From an uncultured Alistipes sp. (GTDB taxonomy: Bacteria; Bacteroidota; Bacteroidia; Bacteroidales; Rikenellaceae), in assembly GCF_902388705.1 (NCBI RefSeq), contig NZ_CABMQJ010000061.1, positions 1 to 10,967 of the forward strand: a stretch of DNA of 10,967 nucleotides, given 5' to 3'. The position numbers and the translations under genes were made by a program. The notes beneath the pieces were generated by a model. It had not been told where the DNA came from, made no database searches, and saw only the letters and a list, made by a program, of their open reading frames with translations. This document shows, piece after piece, positions 1 through 6,777 of the stretch. Positions within the stretch are counted from its first letter, which is position 1. Each line of letters opens with the position of its first letter.

Positions 1-315
1 CATGCCCACAATCGGCAGGGAAGCGTATTTTTCGCGCAGGAAGTCGATGGCGGCAGCCGTGGCGGTATTGCACGCCACGACGACCATTTTACATCCCTGC
101 GCCACCAGGAAAGCCACAGCCTCGTCGGCAAGGCGCCGCACCTCCTCGCGGGGACGCGAGCCGTATGGGCAGTTTTTGCCGTCGCCCAGGTAGACGAGCG
201 ACTCGGAGGGCAGCGCACGCCGCACCTCGCGCCAGACGGTCAGCCCGCCCAGCCCCGAATCGTAAACACCTATGGGAGCGTTATTATACATATCGGCAAT
301 CATCTCGTTCGTCAT
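1..315 (-). CDS. murI: Glutamate racemase, N-terminal part (runs off the left edge)
   Basis: Makes D-glutamate from L-glutamate for the peptidoglycan stem peptide; a cytosolic, cofactor-independent enzyme of the aspartate/glutamate racemase family. The 105 visible codons hold the first half. IGVYDSGLGGLT (residues 15-26) carries the conserved Asp-Ser pair of the first catalytic loop. YLGDGKNCPYGSRP (42-55) is the family's second signature, and ACNTATA (81-87) carries the first catalytic cysteine, Cys82. The second catalytic Cys and the C-terminal half lie outside the window. The start at 315 is the most upstream ATG in this stretch; ATGs at codons 5 and 9 (303 and 291) are equally possible, because the conserved core begins only at residue 14 and no ribosome binding site is visible. 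It lies 76 bp downstream of aroK on the same strand and may be the last member of that operon. The family assignment is firm; the exact start is not. Confidence 0.95.
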   Translation of the reverse strand, partial: MTNEMIADMYNNAPIGVYDSGLGGLTVWREVRRALPSESLVYLGDGKNCPYGSRPREEVRRLADEAVAFLVAQGCKMVVVACNTATAAAIDFLREKYASLPIVGM

Positions 316-391
316 TCGCGGCGCACCGCAACGTGCAACCTGCATTCCGGTCCGCCGGGCGTCCGATGCGGACGGCAGGGGCGCCGCCGGA

Positions 392-913
392 CTAATTCTC
401 CAACCGTTTCAAAATATGTTCCACCACCTCGTCGTCGGACAGGGAGTCGCAGTCGACGACCAGATGCGCCTGCGCATAAAACGGCTCGCGCACGGCCATG
501 TCCCGGGCCATGAATTCGATTAGCTCCGCGTCGTTCAACCCCCGCAGGCGGGGCCGCTTCTGCCGCCCGTAGGGGCTCAAGCGGCTCGCAATCCGGCCGG
601 CGCTGCGACGCAGGTATACGGTATACCCCACGGCATTCATACGCGCCATGTTGTCGCGCCACACGGGAAGTCCCCCGCCCGTCGAAACGACCGCAGCGCC
701 GCTTTCGGCGATGGCCTGCTCGAGTATTTCGCGCTCCACTTCGCGGAAACGCTCCTCGCCTTCGTAGCGGAACACATCCGCCACGGAAGCCCCCTCACGC
801 TGTTCGACCAGCGAGTCGGTATCCGTGAACGCCACGTTCAGCCGCCGCGCGAGCTTACGTCCGAGGGTGCTCTTGCCGCAGCCCATGTACCCGATAAGGA
901 AGAGGGGTTTCAT
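392..913 (-). CDS. aroK: Shikimate kinase
   Basis: Cytosolic NMP-kinase-fold enzyme that phosphorylates shikimate to shikimate 3-phosphate with ATP, the fifth step of the chorismate pathway. The product is 173 residues, the usual family length. The Walker A loop GYMGCGKST is at 8-16. FTDTD (29-33) contributes the shikimate- and Mg-binding aspartates. RFRE (55-58) holds the substrate-binding Arg57, and the GGG motif is at 79-81. The LID region RQKRPRL (117-123) carries arginines that close over ATP, and VREPFY (141-146) matches the conserved late Arg-x-x-x-Tyr. The reading frame stays open for 82 more codons upstream, but that part lies inside the parC coding sequence in another frame. The ATG at 913 begins exactly at the conserved beta strand before the P-loop and lies 10 bp after the parC stop, which points to co-transcription. 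All key residues are present. Confidence 0.97.
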   Translation of the reverse strand: MKPLFLIGYMGCGKSTLGRKLARRLNVAFTDTDSLVEQREGASVADVFRYEGEERFREVEREILEQAIAESGAAVVSTGGGLPVWRDNMARMNAVGYTVYLRRSAGRIASRLSPYGRQKRPRLRGLNDAELIEFMARDMAVREPFYAQAHLVVDCDSLSDDEVVEHILKRLEN

Positions 914-923
914 CGCCTGCGTC

Positions 924-3845
924 TTAAAAGAGGTTGAGTTGCTCGGGGTCGATGACTTCGTCGGCATCGCCTCTGGCGCGTTCGATTTCGAACTCCACGC
1001 CGCCCGTGGCCGTCCCTGTACGGGGCAGGTCGGCAGGGGCCTGCCCGGCTTTCTTCGCGGCGGCCGCCGGTTTGTCTTTTGCCGCCGGCCGTGAGGAAGC
1101 GGATGCGGCGGCACTGCCGGCCGCGTCGCCGGCTGCCGAATCAGCGCCGGAAGCACCATCGCCCTCTTCGGGCGCGGTATCCCCGGTCAGCATGTCGCCG
1201 GGGAGCTCCTCCGCCTCGTCCTCCTCCGGGGATTCGGGCTCGGGCGGCAGCTCGGGCTCGATAAAGCGCAGCCCGGCCACGTCGTAAGTCGTCAGGCGCT
1301 TGCCTTTGGCGCGGTGGCTCTTGACGCCCACGAATTCGTCGACGTCGATTTCGTCCGCCGGGCGCGAAGCGTGCGCACCCTTATAGGTGATTTCGAGTTT
1401 GGCGCCCGCCCGCTCGGTGACGGCGACCAAATCGGCCTGCCCCTCCTCGTCGAGGAAGAACTGCATCTTATCGCTCATCTCGGCCGTAAAGCGCTTCATG
1501 TAGTAGTATTTCTGCGAACGGTCGTAGTAGCAGACGCTATACACGCGTTCGGGATTGTAACGGCTCACGCGCACCGTTTCGTCGGGGAAATGCTGCACGA
1601 GGTCGTATCCCGTGATGTAATACTGGTTCTTCGACGTCCAGACGATAATCCGGTCGTCGCCCTTGAACTCGCCCAGCAGCTTGCCGCGGCCGTCGGCGTT
1701 CAGGCGGCGGACATCCTCGTCGAACCAGATATTCTGGCCGCCGAGCGTCGAGGTGCCGCGCTCCTTGAGGACGATTTTGTGGATGCCGTAGCGCGAGAAG
1801 AGGTTGCCCTGGCTCTGGCGGCCCTTGATGGCGAGGGTCGAGAAATCGAGGTCGACAATCACCTTTTTCAGGCGCGGACGGGGCTTGAAGTATATCTTCA
1901 GCACCTCGGCCTCCCCGTTCGGATTGACCGACATGTAGAGTATCTCGCTGCGGGGCGTGCCCTTGGTGATGTCGTACTCCTTGTCGCGCGTGATGGCCTT
2001 GATGGCGCAGCGTTTCATCATAATCGGGCCGTTCTTGCCGTCGCGGTAGAGCACGTTGTAAATCGTGCGCTCGTCGTTGCGCTTGAAGACCCCGATGTAG
2101 TAGATGCCTTTCTCGAAGAACGCCTTGTCGCTCACCTTGGTGATGACGTAGCGGCCGTCCTTCGTGAAGACAATCACGTCGTCGATGTCCGAGCAGTCGC
2201 ATACGAACTCGGCGTCCTTCATCGACTTTCCGATGCCGAAAAATCCCTCGGCGCGGTCCACGTAGAGTTTGGCATTCGTCACGGCCACCTTCGTCGCCTC
2301 GATATTGTCGAACTCGCGCAGCTCTGTCCTGCGCTCCTTGCCCTTGCCGTACTTCTCGCGAATGCGCTCGTAGTAGGCCACGGCGTACTCGGTCAGGTGG
2401 TCGAGGTCGTACTGCGTGGACTCGATGTCCTGCTCGATTTGTTTGATTTCATTGTCGGCCCTGTCGCTGTCGTAACGCGAAATCCGGATGAACTTCAGCT
2501 CCGTCAGGCGCTGCACGTCGGCCAGCGTCACCTCGCGGCGCAGCAGTTTCTTGAACGGCTCCAGCCCCTTGTCCACGGCGGCGTAAGCCTCCTCGCGGCT
2601 CTTGCTGCCCTCGATGAGCTGGTAGAGCTTGTTCTCGATGAAAATACGCTCGAGCGAGGCGGCGTGCCACGCTTCGTTCAGCTCGCCGAGCCGTATCTCC
2701 AGCTCGCGTCCCAGCAGCCACTTGGTGTGCTCGGCCGAGCGGCGCAGGATTTCGCTCACGCCCAGGAAATGGGGCTTGTCCTCCCAGATGAGGCAGGCGT
2801 TCGGGGCAATCGAAACCTCGCAGTCGGTAAAGGCGTAGAGCGCATCGATGGTCTTGTCGCTCGACTCGTCCGAAGCGACCTGAATGATGATTTCGACTTT
2901 GTCGGCCGTATTGTCGTCGACTTTCTTAATCTTGATCTTGCCTTTCTCGTTGGCCTTGATAATCGAATCCTTAATCGACTCGGTGGTCGTCGTATAAGGT
3001 ATCTCGGTAATGGCCAGCGTGCGCTTGTCGATTTTCGAAATTCTGGCGCGCACCTTCACGGCGCCACCGCGCAGGCCGTCGTTGTAACGGCTCACGTCGG
3101 CCATGCCGCCCGTCGGGAAGTCGGGGTACAACTGGAAGTCACGCCCCTGCAGATGGGCGATGCAGGCGTTGATGAGCTCCACGAAGTTGTGGGGCAGAAT
3201 TTTCGACGCCAGGCCCACGGCGATGCCGTCCGAGCCCTGCGCCAGCAGCAGCGGGAATTTGATCGGCAGCGTGACGGGCTCCTCCTTGCGGCCGTCGTAG
3301 GAGAGCATCCACTCGGTGGTCTTCTTGTTGAAGACCACCTCGAGGGCGAACTTCGACAGCCGCGCCTCGATATAACGCCCCGCGGCGGCCTCGTCGCCCG
3401 TAAGGATATTGCCCCAGTTACCCTGGCAGTCGATAAGCAGGTCTTTCTGCCCCAGCTGCACCAGCGCGTCCTTAATCGACGCGTCGCCGTGCGGGTGGTA
3501 CTGCATGGTCTGGCCCACGATGTTGGCCACCTTGTTGTAGCGGCCGTCGTCCACGACTTTCATAGCGTGGAGGATACGCCGCTGCACGGGTTTCAGTCCG
3601 TCTTCGACATGGGGCACGGCCCGCTCGAGGATTACGTACGAAGCGTAATCCAGGAACCAGTTCTTGTACATGCCCGTCAGTTTGCGCACGCCTCCCTCGT
3701 CCTGCGTCAGGCGGTCGAACTTGCCCGCCTTGGCCGGGGCTTCGGCGACAGGGGCCTCGCCGGCCGCGTCGTCGGCCGTTTGCGGGGTCGATGCTTCTTC
3801 GTTGAGCGGCTCCTCCCGCCCGATCATATCTTTTTCTTCTGCCAT
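924..3845 (-). CDS. parC: DNA topoisomerase IV subunit A (GyrA/ParC family)
   Basis: Breakage-rejoining subunit of a type IIA topoisomerase that decatenates daughter chromosomes and acts as A2B2 with the adjacent ParE. The product is 973 residues, longer than E. coli ParC. About 45 acidic and Ala/Pro-rich residues precede the winged-helix domain. Landmarks are DGLKPVQRRIL (82-92), MQYHPHGDASIKDALV (114-129) and AAAGRYIEARL (153-163), whose Tyr158 is the catalytic tyrosine. GSDGIAVGLASKILPHN (204-220) follows, then a coiled-coil tower near 400-500 and a beta-pinwheel from about 540 to 860. No canonical GyrA box is present (the nearest match is KGRQSQGN at 674-681), which favours topoisomerase IV over gyrase. 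The tail from 862 is acidic, then Ala-rich, and ends in QLNLF. The gene lies 5 bp after parE and 10 bp before aroK. Some pipelines label this family gyrA. Confidence 0.95.
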   Translation of the reverse strand: MAEEKDMIGREEPLNEEASTPQTADDAAGEAPVAEAPAKAGKFDRLTQDEGGVRKLTGMYKNWFLDYASYVILERAVPHVEDGLKPVQRRILHAMKVVDDGRYNKVANIVGQTMQYHPHGDASIKDALVQLGQKDLLIDCQGNWGNILTGDEAAAGRYIEARLSKFALEVVFNKKTTEWMLSYDGRKEEPVTLPIKFPLLLAQGSDGIAVGLASKILPHNFVELINACIAHLQGRDFQLYPDFPTGGMADVSRYNDGLRGGAVKVRARISKIDKRTLAITEIPYTTTTESIKDSIIKANEKGKIKIKKVDDNTADKVEIIIQVASDESSDKTIDALYAFTDCEVSIAPNACLIWEDKPHFLGVSEILRRSAEHTKWLLGRELEIRLGELNEAWHAASLERIFIENKLYQLIEGSKSREEAYAAVDKGLEPFKKLLRREVTLADVQRLTELKFIRISRYDSDRADNEIKQIEQDIESTQYDLDHLTEYAVAYYERIREKYGKGKERRTELREFDNIEATKVAVTNAKLYVDRAEGFFGIGKSMKDAEFVCDCSDIDDVIVFTKDGRYVITKVSDKAFFEKGIYYIGVFKRNDERTIYNVLYRDGKNGPIMMKRCAIKAITRDKEYDITKGTPRSEILYMSVNPNGEAEVLKIYFKPRPRLKKVIVDLDFSTLAIKGRQSQGNLFSRYGIHKIVLKERGTSTLGGQNIWFDEDVRRLNADGRGKLLGEFKGDDRIIVWTSKNQYYITGYDLVQHFPDETVRVSRYNPERVYSVCYYDRSQKYYYMKRFTAEMSDKMQFFLDEEGQADLVAVTERAGAKLEITYKGAHASRPADEIDVDEFVGVKSHRAKGKRLTTYDVAGLRFIEPELPPEPESPEEDEAEELPGDMLTGDTAPEEGDGASGADSAAGDAAGSAAASASSRPAAKDKPAAAAKKAGQAPADLPRTGTATGGVEFEIERARGDADEVIDPEQLNLF

Positions 3846-3850
3846 ATTCC

Positions 3851-5725
3851 TTAATTAATTGCGAGATCCTGCTCGACGATGTCCTCCTCGATACGCAGGT
3901 TGTCGATGATGAAGCCCTGCCGTTCGTAGGTGTTCTTGCCCATGTAGAATTCCAACAGGTCATGAATCGGGTCGTCCTTGGTGATGCGCACCTTGTCCAG
4001 GCGGATATTGTCGCCGATGAACTCCCGGAACTCGTCGGGCGAAATCTCGCCGAGGCCTTTGAATCGCGTGATCTCCGCATTCGCGCCGCAGCGTGCGACG
4101 GCTTTCAGCCGCTCCTCCTCGGAGTAGCAGTAAAGCGTCTCCTTCTTGTTGCGCACGCGGAACAGCGGCGTTTGCAGCACGAAAAGGTGCCCGCCGCGAA
4201 TCACGTCGGGGAAGAACTGCAGGAAAAAGGTCATCATCAGCAGGCGGATGTGCATGCCGTCGACATCGGCATCGGTCGCGATAATCACTTTGTTGTAGCG
4301 CAGGTTGTCCATGTCCTCCTCGATGTTCAGCGCCGCCTGCAGCAGGTTGAACTCCTCGTTTTCGTAAACCACCTTTTTCGTCAGGCCGTAACAGTTGAGC
4401 GGCTTGCCGCGCAGCGAGAAGACAGCCTGCGTGCGCACGTCGCGGCTCTTGGTAATCGAACCCGAGGCCGAGTTGCCCTCCGTGATGAAAATCATCGACT
4501 GTTCGGCCAGCTCGTGCTTGTCGGTGCGGTGTATCTTGCAGTCGCGCAGTTTCTTGTTGTTGAGTGACACCTTTTTGGCCGTTTCGCGGGCCTTTTTCTG
4601 GATACCCGAAATCGCCTTGCGCTCCTTCTCGTTCTCGACGATTTTCTTCTGGAGCACCTGCGCCGTTTCGGAGTGCTTGTGCAGGTAGTCGTCGAGGTGC
4701 TTGCCCAGGAAGTCCACGATGAAGTTGCGCATCGACACGCCCGGCTCGATCTCCTTGGAGCCCAGTTTCACCTTGGTCTGCGACTCGAAAACCGGATCGG
4801 TGACCTTGACCGAAACGGCGGCGATGACCGACGTACGGATGTCCGACGGATCGTAGTCCTTGTGGTAAAACTCCTTGACGGTCTTGGCGATGGCCTCGCG
4901 GAAGGCCGCCTGGTGCGTACCGCCCTGCGAGGTATACTGGCCGTTGACGAACGAGAAATAGCTCTCGCCGTAGCCCGTGCCGTGGGTAATCGCCACCTCG
5001 ATGTCGTCGCCCGACAGGTGAATCGGCGGATAGAGCGGCTCCTCGGTCATGTTCTCGTTGAGCAGGTCCAGCAGGCCGTTCTTCGACACGAAGCTCTTGC
5101 CGTTGAGGTTGAATGTGAGGCCGAGGTTCAGGTAGGTGTAGTTCCGCACCTGCTGCTCGACATACTCGAGGTTGTAGGAATATTCGCCGAAAACCTCCTC
5201 GTCGACCCGGAACGAGATGAGCGTGCCGTTCTTCTCCTTCACGCCGCTCTCCCACTTGTCGCTCACTTCGAGCCCCTGCGCGAAGCTCACCGTGCGGGCC
5301 TCGCCGTCGCGGACGGAGCGGGCCGTGAACTGACTCGAAAGCATGTTGACGGCCTTGACGCCGACACCGTTCAGGCCGACGGTCTTCTTGAAGGCCGAAC
5401 CGCCGTACTTGCCGCCCGTGTTCATCTCGCTGACGGCCGCCGCGAGCGACTTGAGCGGAATGCCGCGGCCGTAGTCGCGTACGGTGACCACATTGTCCTC
5501 GACGGTGATGTCGACCTGGTGGCCGGCGCCCATGATGAACTCGTCGATCGAGTTGTCGACGACCTCCTTGATCAGTACGTAGATTCCGTCGTCGGCCTGC
5601 GTGCCGTCGCCCAGCTTGCCGATGTACATGCCGGGGCGCAGGCGGATATGCTCCCGCGGCGAAAGCGTAACGATGGCGTCGTCGCCGTAATTGTCGTTAG
5701 GATTTGTATTGAGTAAATCTGCCAT
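3851..5725 (-). CDS. parE: DNA topoisomerase IV subunit B (GyrB/ParE family)
   Basis: ATPase subunit of topoisomerase IV; ATP-driven dimer closure captures the DNA segment passed through the ParC gate. The product is 624 residues, typical of ParE without the large insertion of proteobacterial GyrB. The GHKL fold shows IKEVVDNSIDE (52-62), with general base Glu54 and Mg-binding Asn58. It continues with DYGRGIP (84-90) and the ATP-lid loop GLNGVGVKAVN (117-127). The transducer carries QTKVKLG (316-322). The TOPRIM domain shows ITEGNSASGS (414-423), with Glu416, and TDADVDG (484-490), the metal-binding acidic cluster. RFKGLGE (554-560) is the conserved C-terminal signature. EGNSASG replaces the commoner EGDSAGG; I recall this variant as usual in Bacteroidota ParE but cannot confirm it here. 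plsC ends 3 bp upstream and parC starts 5 bp downstream, so all three are surely co-transcribed. The start at 5725 gives a normal N-terminus. Confidence 0.96.
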   Translation of the reverse strand: MADLLNTNPNDNYGDDAIVTLSPREHIRLRPGMYIGKLGDGTQADDGIYVLIKEVVDNSIDEFIMGAGHQVDITVEDNVVTVRDYGRGIPLKSLAAAVSEMNTGGKYGGSAFKKTVGLNGVGVKAVNMLSSQFTARSVRDGEARTVSFAQGLEVSDKWESGVKEKNGTLISFRVDEEVFGEYSYNLEYVEQQVRNYTYLNLGLTFNLNGKSFVSKNGLLDLLNENMTEEPLYPPIHLSGDDIEVAITHGTGYGESYFSFVNGQYTSQGGTHQAAFREAIAKTVKEFYHKDYDPSDIRTSVIAAVSVKVTDPVFESQTKVKLGSKEIEPGVSMRNFIVDFLGKHLDDYLHKHSETAQVLQKKIVENEKERKAISGIQKKARETAKKVSLNNKKLRDCKIHRTDKHELAEQSMIFITEGNSASGSITKSRDVRTQAVFSLRGKPLNCYGLTKKVVYENEEFNLLQAALNIEEDMDNLRYNKVIIATDADVDGMHIRLLMMTFFLQFFPDVIRGGHLFVLQTPLFRVRNKKETLYCYSEEERLKAVARCGANAEITRFKGLGEISPDEFREFIGDNIRLDKVRITKDDPIHDLLEFYMGKNTYERQGFIIDNLRIEEDIVEQDLAIN

Positions 5726-5728
5726 AGT

Positions 5729-6457
5729 CTATTTTTGGTTTCGAATCCCGGCCAGGGCGGCGCACATGGCGTCGTGCACCTCCTCCATCAATTCGTGCGT
5801 TTCGGTCGCGGCGACCTTTTCTGCCGGAACGGGGGGCAGCACCCGGATTGTGATGCGGTTGCCCCAGTTGAACATCGCGTTGGGTTTGATGAGCGTCTTG
5901 GTGCCGTCCATCACCACCGGAAGCAGATCCACGCCCGCCTCTTTGGCCAGCGTGAAAGCCCCCGCCTTGAAACGGTGAATCTCACCGTCCTTCGAACGCG
6001 TGCCCTCGGGGAACACGGCGATTGAAGCGCCGCGCGAAATCCACAGCTTGCCGTCGACGACCATCTGTTCCAGCGCGACGGCCGCGCGGCCGCGGTTGAT
6101 GCAGATGTCGCCGTGCAGAACGAGGAACTGCCCGAAAAACGGCACCTTGAAGACCTCGCGCTTGGACACCCACCGGAAGTTGAGCGGAATGTAGTAGAGC
6201 GCCGGAATGTCTATCACGGTGTTGTGGTTCAGTACGATGACATAACTTTTCTTCCTGTCGATATTTTCCAGGCCGCTCACCCGCTGGCGCCAGCGGGGCG
6301 GAATGGCGAAGAAAGTGCGCACCAGTATGCGCGACAGTTCGTGCACCACGCGGCGGGCCTTGTCGAAAGGCCAGCATACGACCAGCGCGACAGCCGACAG
6401 CACCATGAAAAAGGTGCACAGCAGCGTCAGGAAGATATAATAAATTACGCTTATCAT
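5729..6457 (-). CDS. plsC: 1-acyl-sn-glycerol-3-phosphate acyltransferase
   Basis: Membrane-bound acyltransferase that adds the second acyl chain to lysophosphatidic acid, giving phosphatidic acid for phospholipid synthesis. With the start at 6457 it is 242 residues, normal for the family. An N-terminal membrane segment (about 4-29) comes first. NHNTVID (77-83) is the catalytic H-x4-D motif, with His78 and Asp83. WVSKREVFKVPFFG (96-109) matches the second motif, INRGR (120-124) lies in the glycerol-phosphate-binding block, and FPEGTRS (149-155) is the third motif. The frame is open for 44 more codons upstream to an ATG at 6589, but those residues resemble no family member, and the ATG at 6457 sits directly before the hydrophobic segment. 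It is the first gene of the leftward operon, ending 3 bp before parE. The substrate is inferred from the family; a related lysophospholipid acyltransferase is possible. Confidence 0.92.
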   Translation of the reverse strand: MISVIYYIFLTLLCTFFMVLSAVALVVCWPFDKARRVVHELSRILVRTFFAIPPRWRQRVSGLENIDRKKSYVIVLNHNTVIDIPALYYIPLNFRWVSKREVFKVPFFGQFLVLHGDICINRGRAAVALEQMVVDGKLWISRGASIAVFPEGTRSKDGEIHRFKAGAFTLAKEAGVDLLPVVMDGTKTLIKPNAMFNWGNRITIRVLPPVPAEKVAATETHELMEEVHDAMCAALAGIRNQK

Positions 6458-6586
6458 ACATTCAGCGGTTTTGGGTTTCTCCGGCCGCAGGGCCCCGCCT
6501 GCCGCCCTGCCGTTTCGCGCCGGCAACAGCCTGGCGGACGGATTGCAGTAGCATACGGGGACAATGAGCCATAATAATTCAATCTG

Positions 6587-6594
6587 CAAATTTA
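6587..6594 (-). promoter_or_regulatory. Candidate -7 element of the plsC-parE-parC-aroK operon
   Basis: On the minus strand this reads TAAATTTG, an exact match to the Bacteroidota -7 consensus TAnnTTTG, followed by C. No TTG is present at the expected -33 position (about 6614-6618), so the match is only half a promoter. If real, transcription would start near 6580, leaving a leader of about 120 bases before the plsC ATG at 6457 and placing the alternative ATG at 6589 upstream of the transcript. An 8-base match with four fixed positions can arise by chance. Confidence 0.4.
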
Positions 6595-6654
6595 GGAATT
6601 ATTCGCCGGATTCCATCCTGCCGCCCGACGATTTATCAACAAAATATCCACTAT

Positions 6655-6666
6655 ATACATATGTAT
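6655..6666. promoter_or_regulatory. Perfect 12-bp palindrome, possible operator
   Basis: ATACATATGTAT is its own reverse complement. It lies between the two divergent promoters, about 32 bp upstream of the -33 element of the rightward gene, a plausible place for a dimeric activator or repressor. The heptamer TACATAT recurs at 6718-6724, overlapping the -7 element. The region is AT-rich, which makes such palindromes more likely by chance, so the regulatory role is inference. Confidence 0.3.
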
Positions 6667-6697
6667 CGATTTTTTCGCAAAAATCAAGTACTATGCA

Positions 6698-6729
6698 TTG
6701 CAAAGTATAAATATTTTTACATATCTTTG
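6698..6729 (+). promoter_or_regulatory. Bacteroidota-type promoter of the outer-membrane receptor gene
   Basis: TTG at 6698-6700 is followed after 21 bp by TATCTTTG (6722-6729), fitting the Bacteroidota primary sigma pattern of a -33 TTG and a -7 TAnnTTTG. Transcription would start near 6735, giving a leader of about 40 bases. That leader is AT-rich just before the ATG at 6778 and has no Shine-Dalgarno sequence, as is normal in this phylum. Confidence 0.75.
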
Positions 6730-6777
6730 CGGTATCAAATAAAATGCAGCACAGATTACAATTAAACGCATAATATC

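Larger units (their letters stand above)
6458..6777. other. Divergent intergenic control region between plsC and the outer-membrane receptor gene
   Basis: This 320-bp stretch holds no convincing gene. The part next to plsC (6470-6550) is GC-rich. It contains a 7-bp inverted repeat, GCAGGGC (6487-6493) and GCCCTGC (6504-6510), with a 10-base loop, which could fold in the plsC leader. The part from about 6630 to 6777 is sharply AT-rich and carries the rightward promoter and a 12-bp palindrome, listed separately. The open frame extending plsC upstream to 6589 crosses the GC-rich part but has no family similarity. Confidence 0.75.

Noticed and set aside
914..1159. N-terminal extension of shikimate kinase to an ATG at 1159
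   Set aside because: The extra 82 residues are Arg/Pro-rich, overlap the end of parC in another frame and precede a complete normal-length kinase.
1314..3854. An 846-codon open frame on the plus strand, antisense to parC
   Set aside because: Its translation has no recognisable domain and mirrors parC codons. GC-rich genes with few A/T third positions often leave the opposite strand free of stops, and parC is a certain gene here.
4673..5716. A 347-codon plus-strand open frame antisense to parE, and a 431-codon minus-strand frame at 3960-5255
   Set aside because: Both lie wholly within parE, whose motifs are unambiguous, and both have the composition of frame shadows (runs of Arg/Gly/Ala or Leu/Val/Asp) with no family signature.
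6458..6589. N-terminal extension of PlsC by 44 residues
   Set aside because: The extension has no family similarity, and the normal N-terminal membrane segment begins at the ATG at 6457.
6640..6730. AT-rich stretch considered as a replication origin or attachment site
   Set aside because: No DnaA-box cluster, no iterons, no integrase or replication-initiator gene nearby; promoter DNA explains the base composition.
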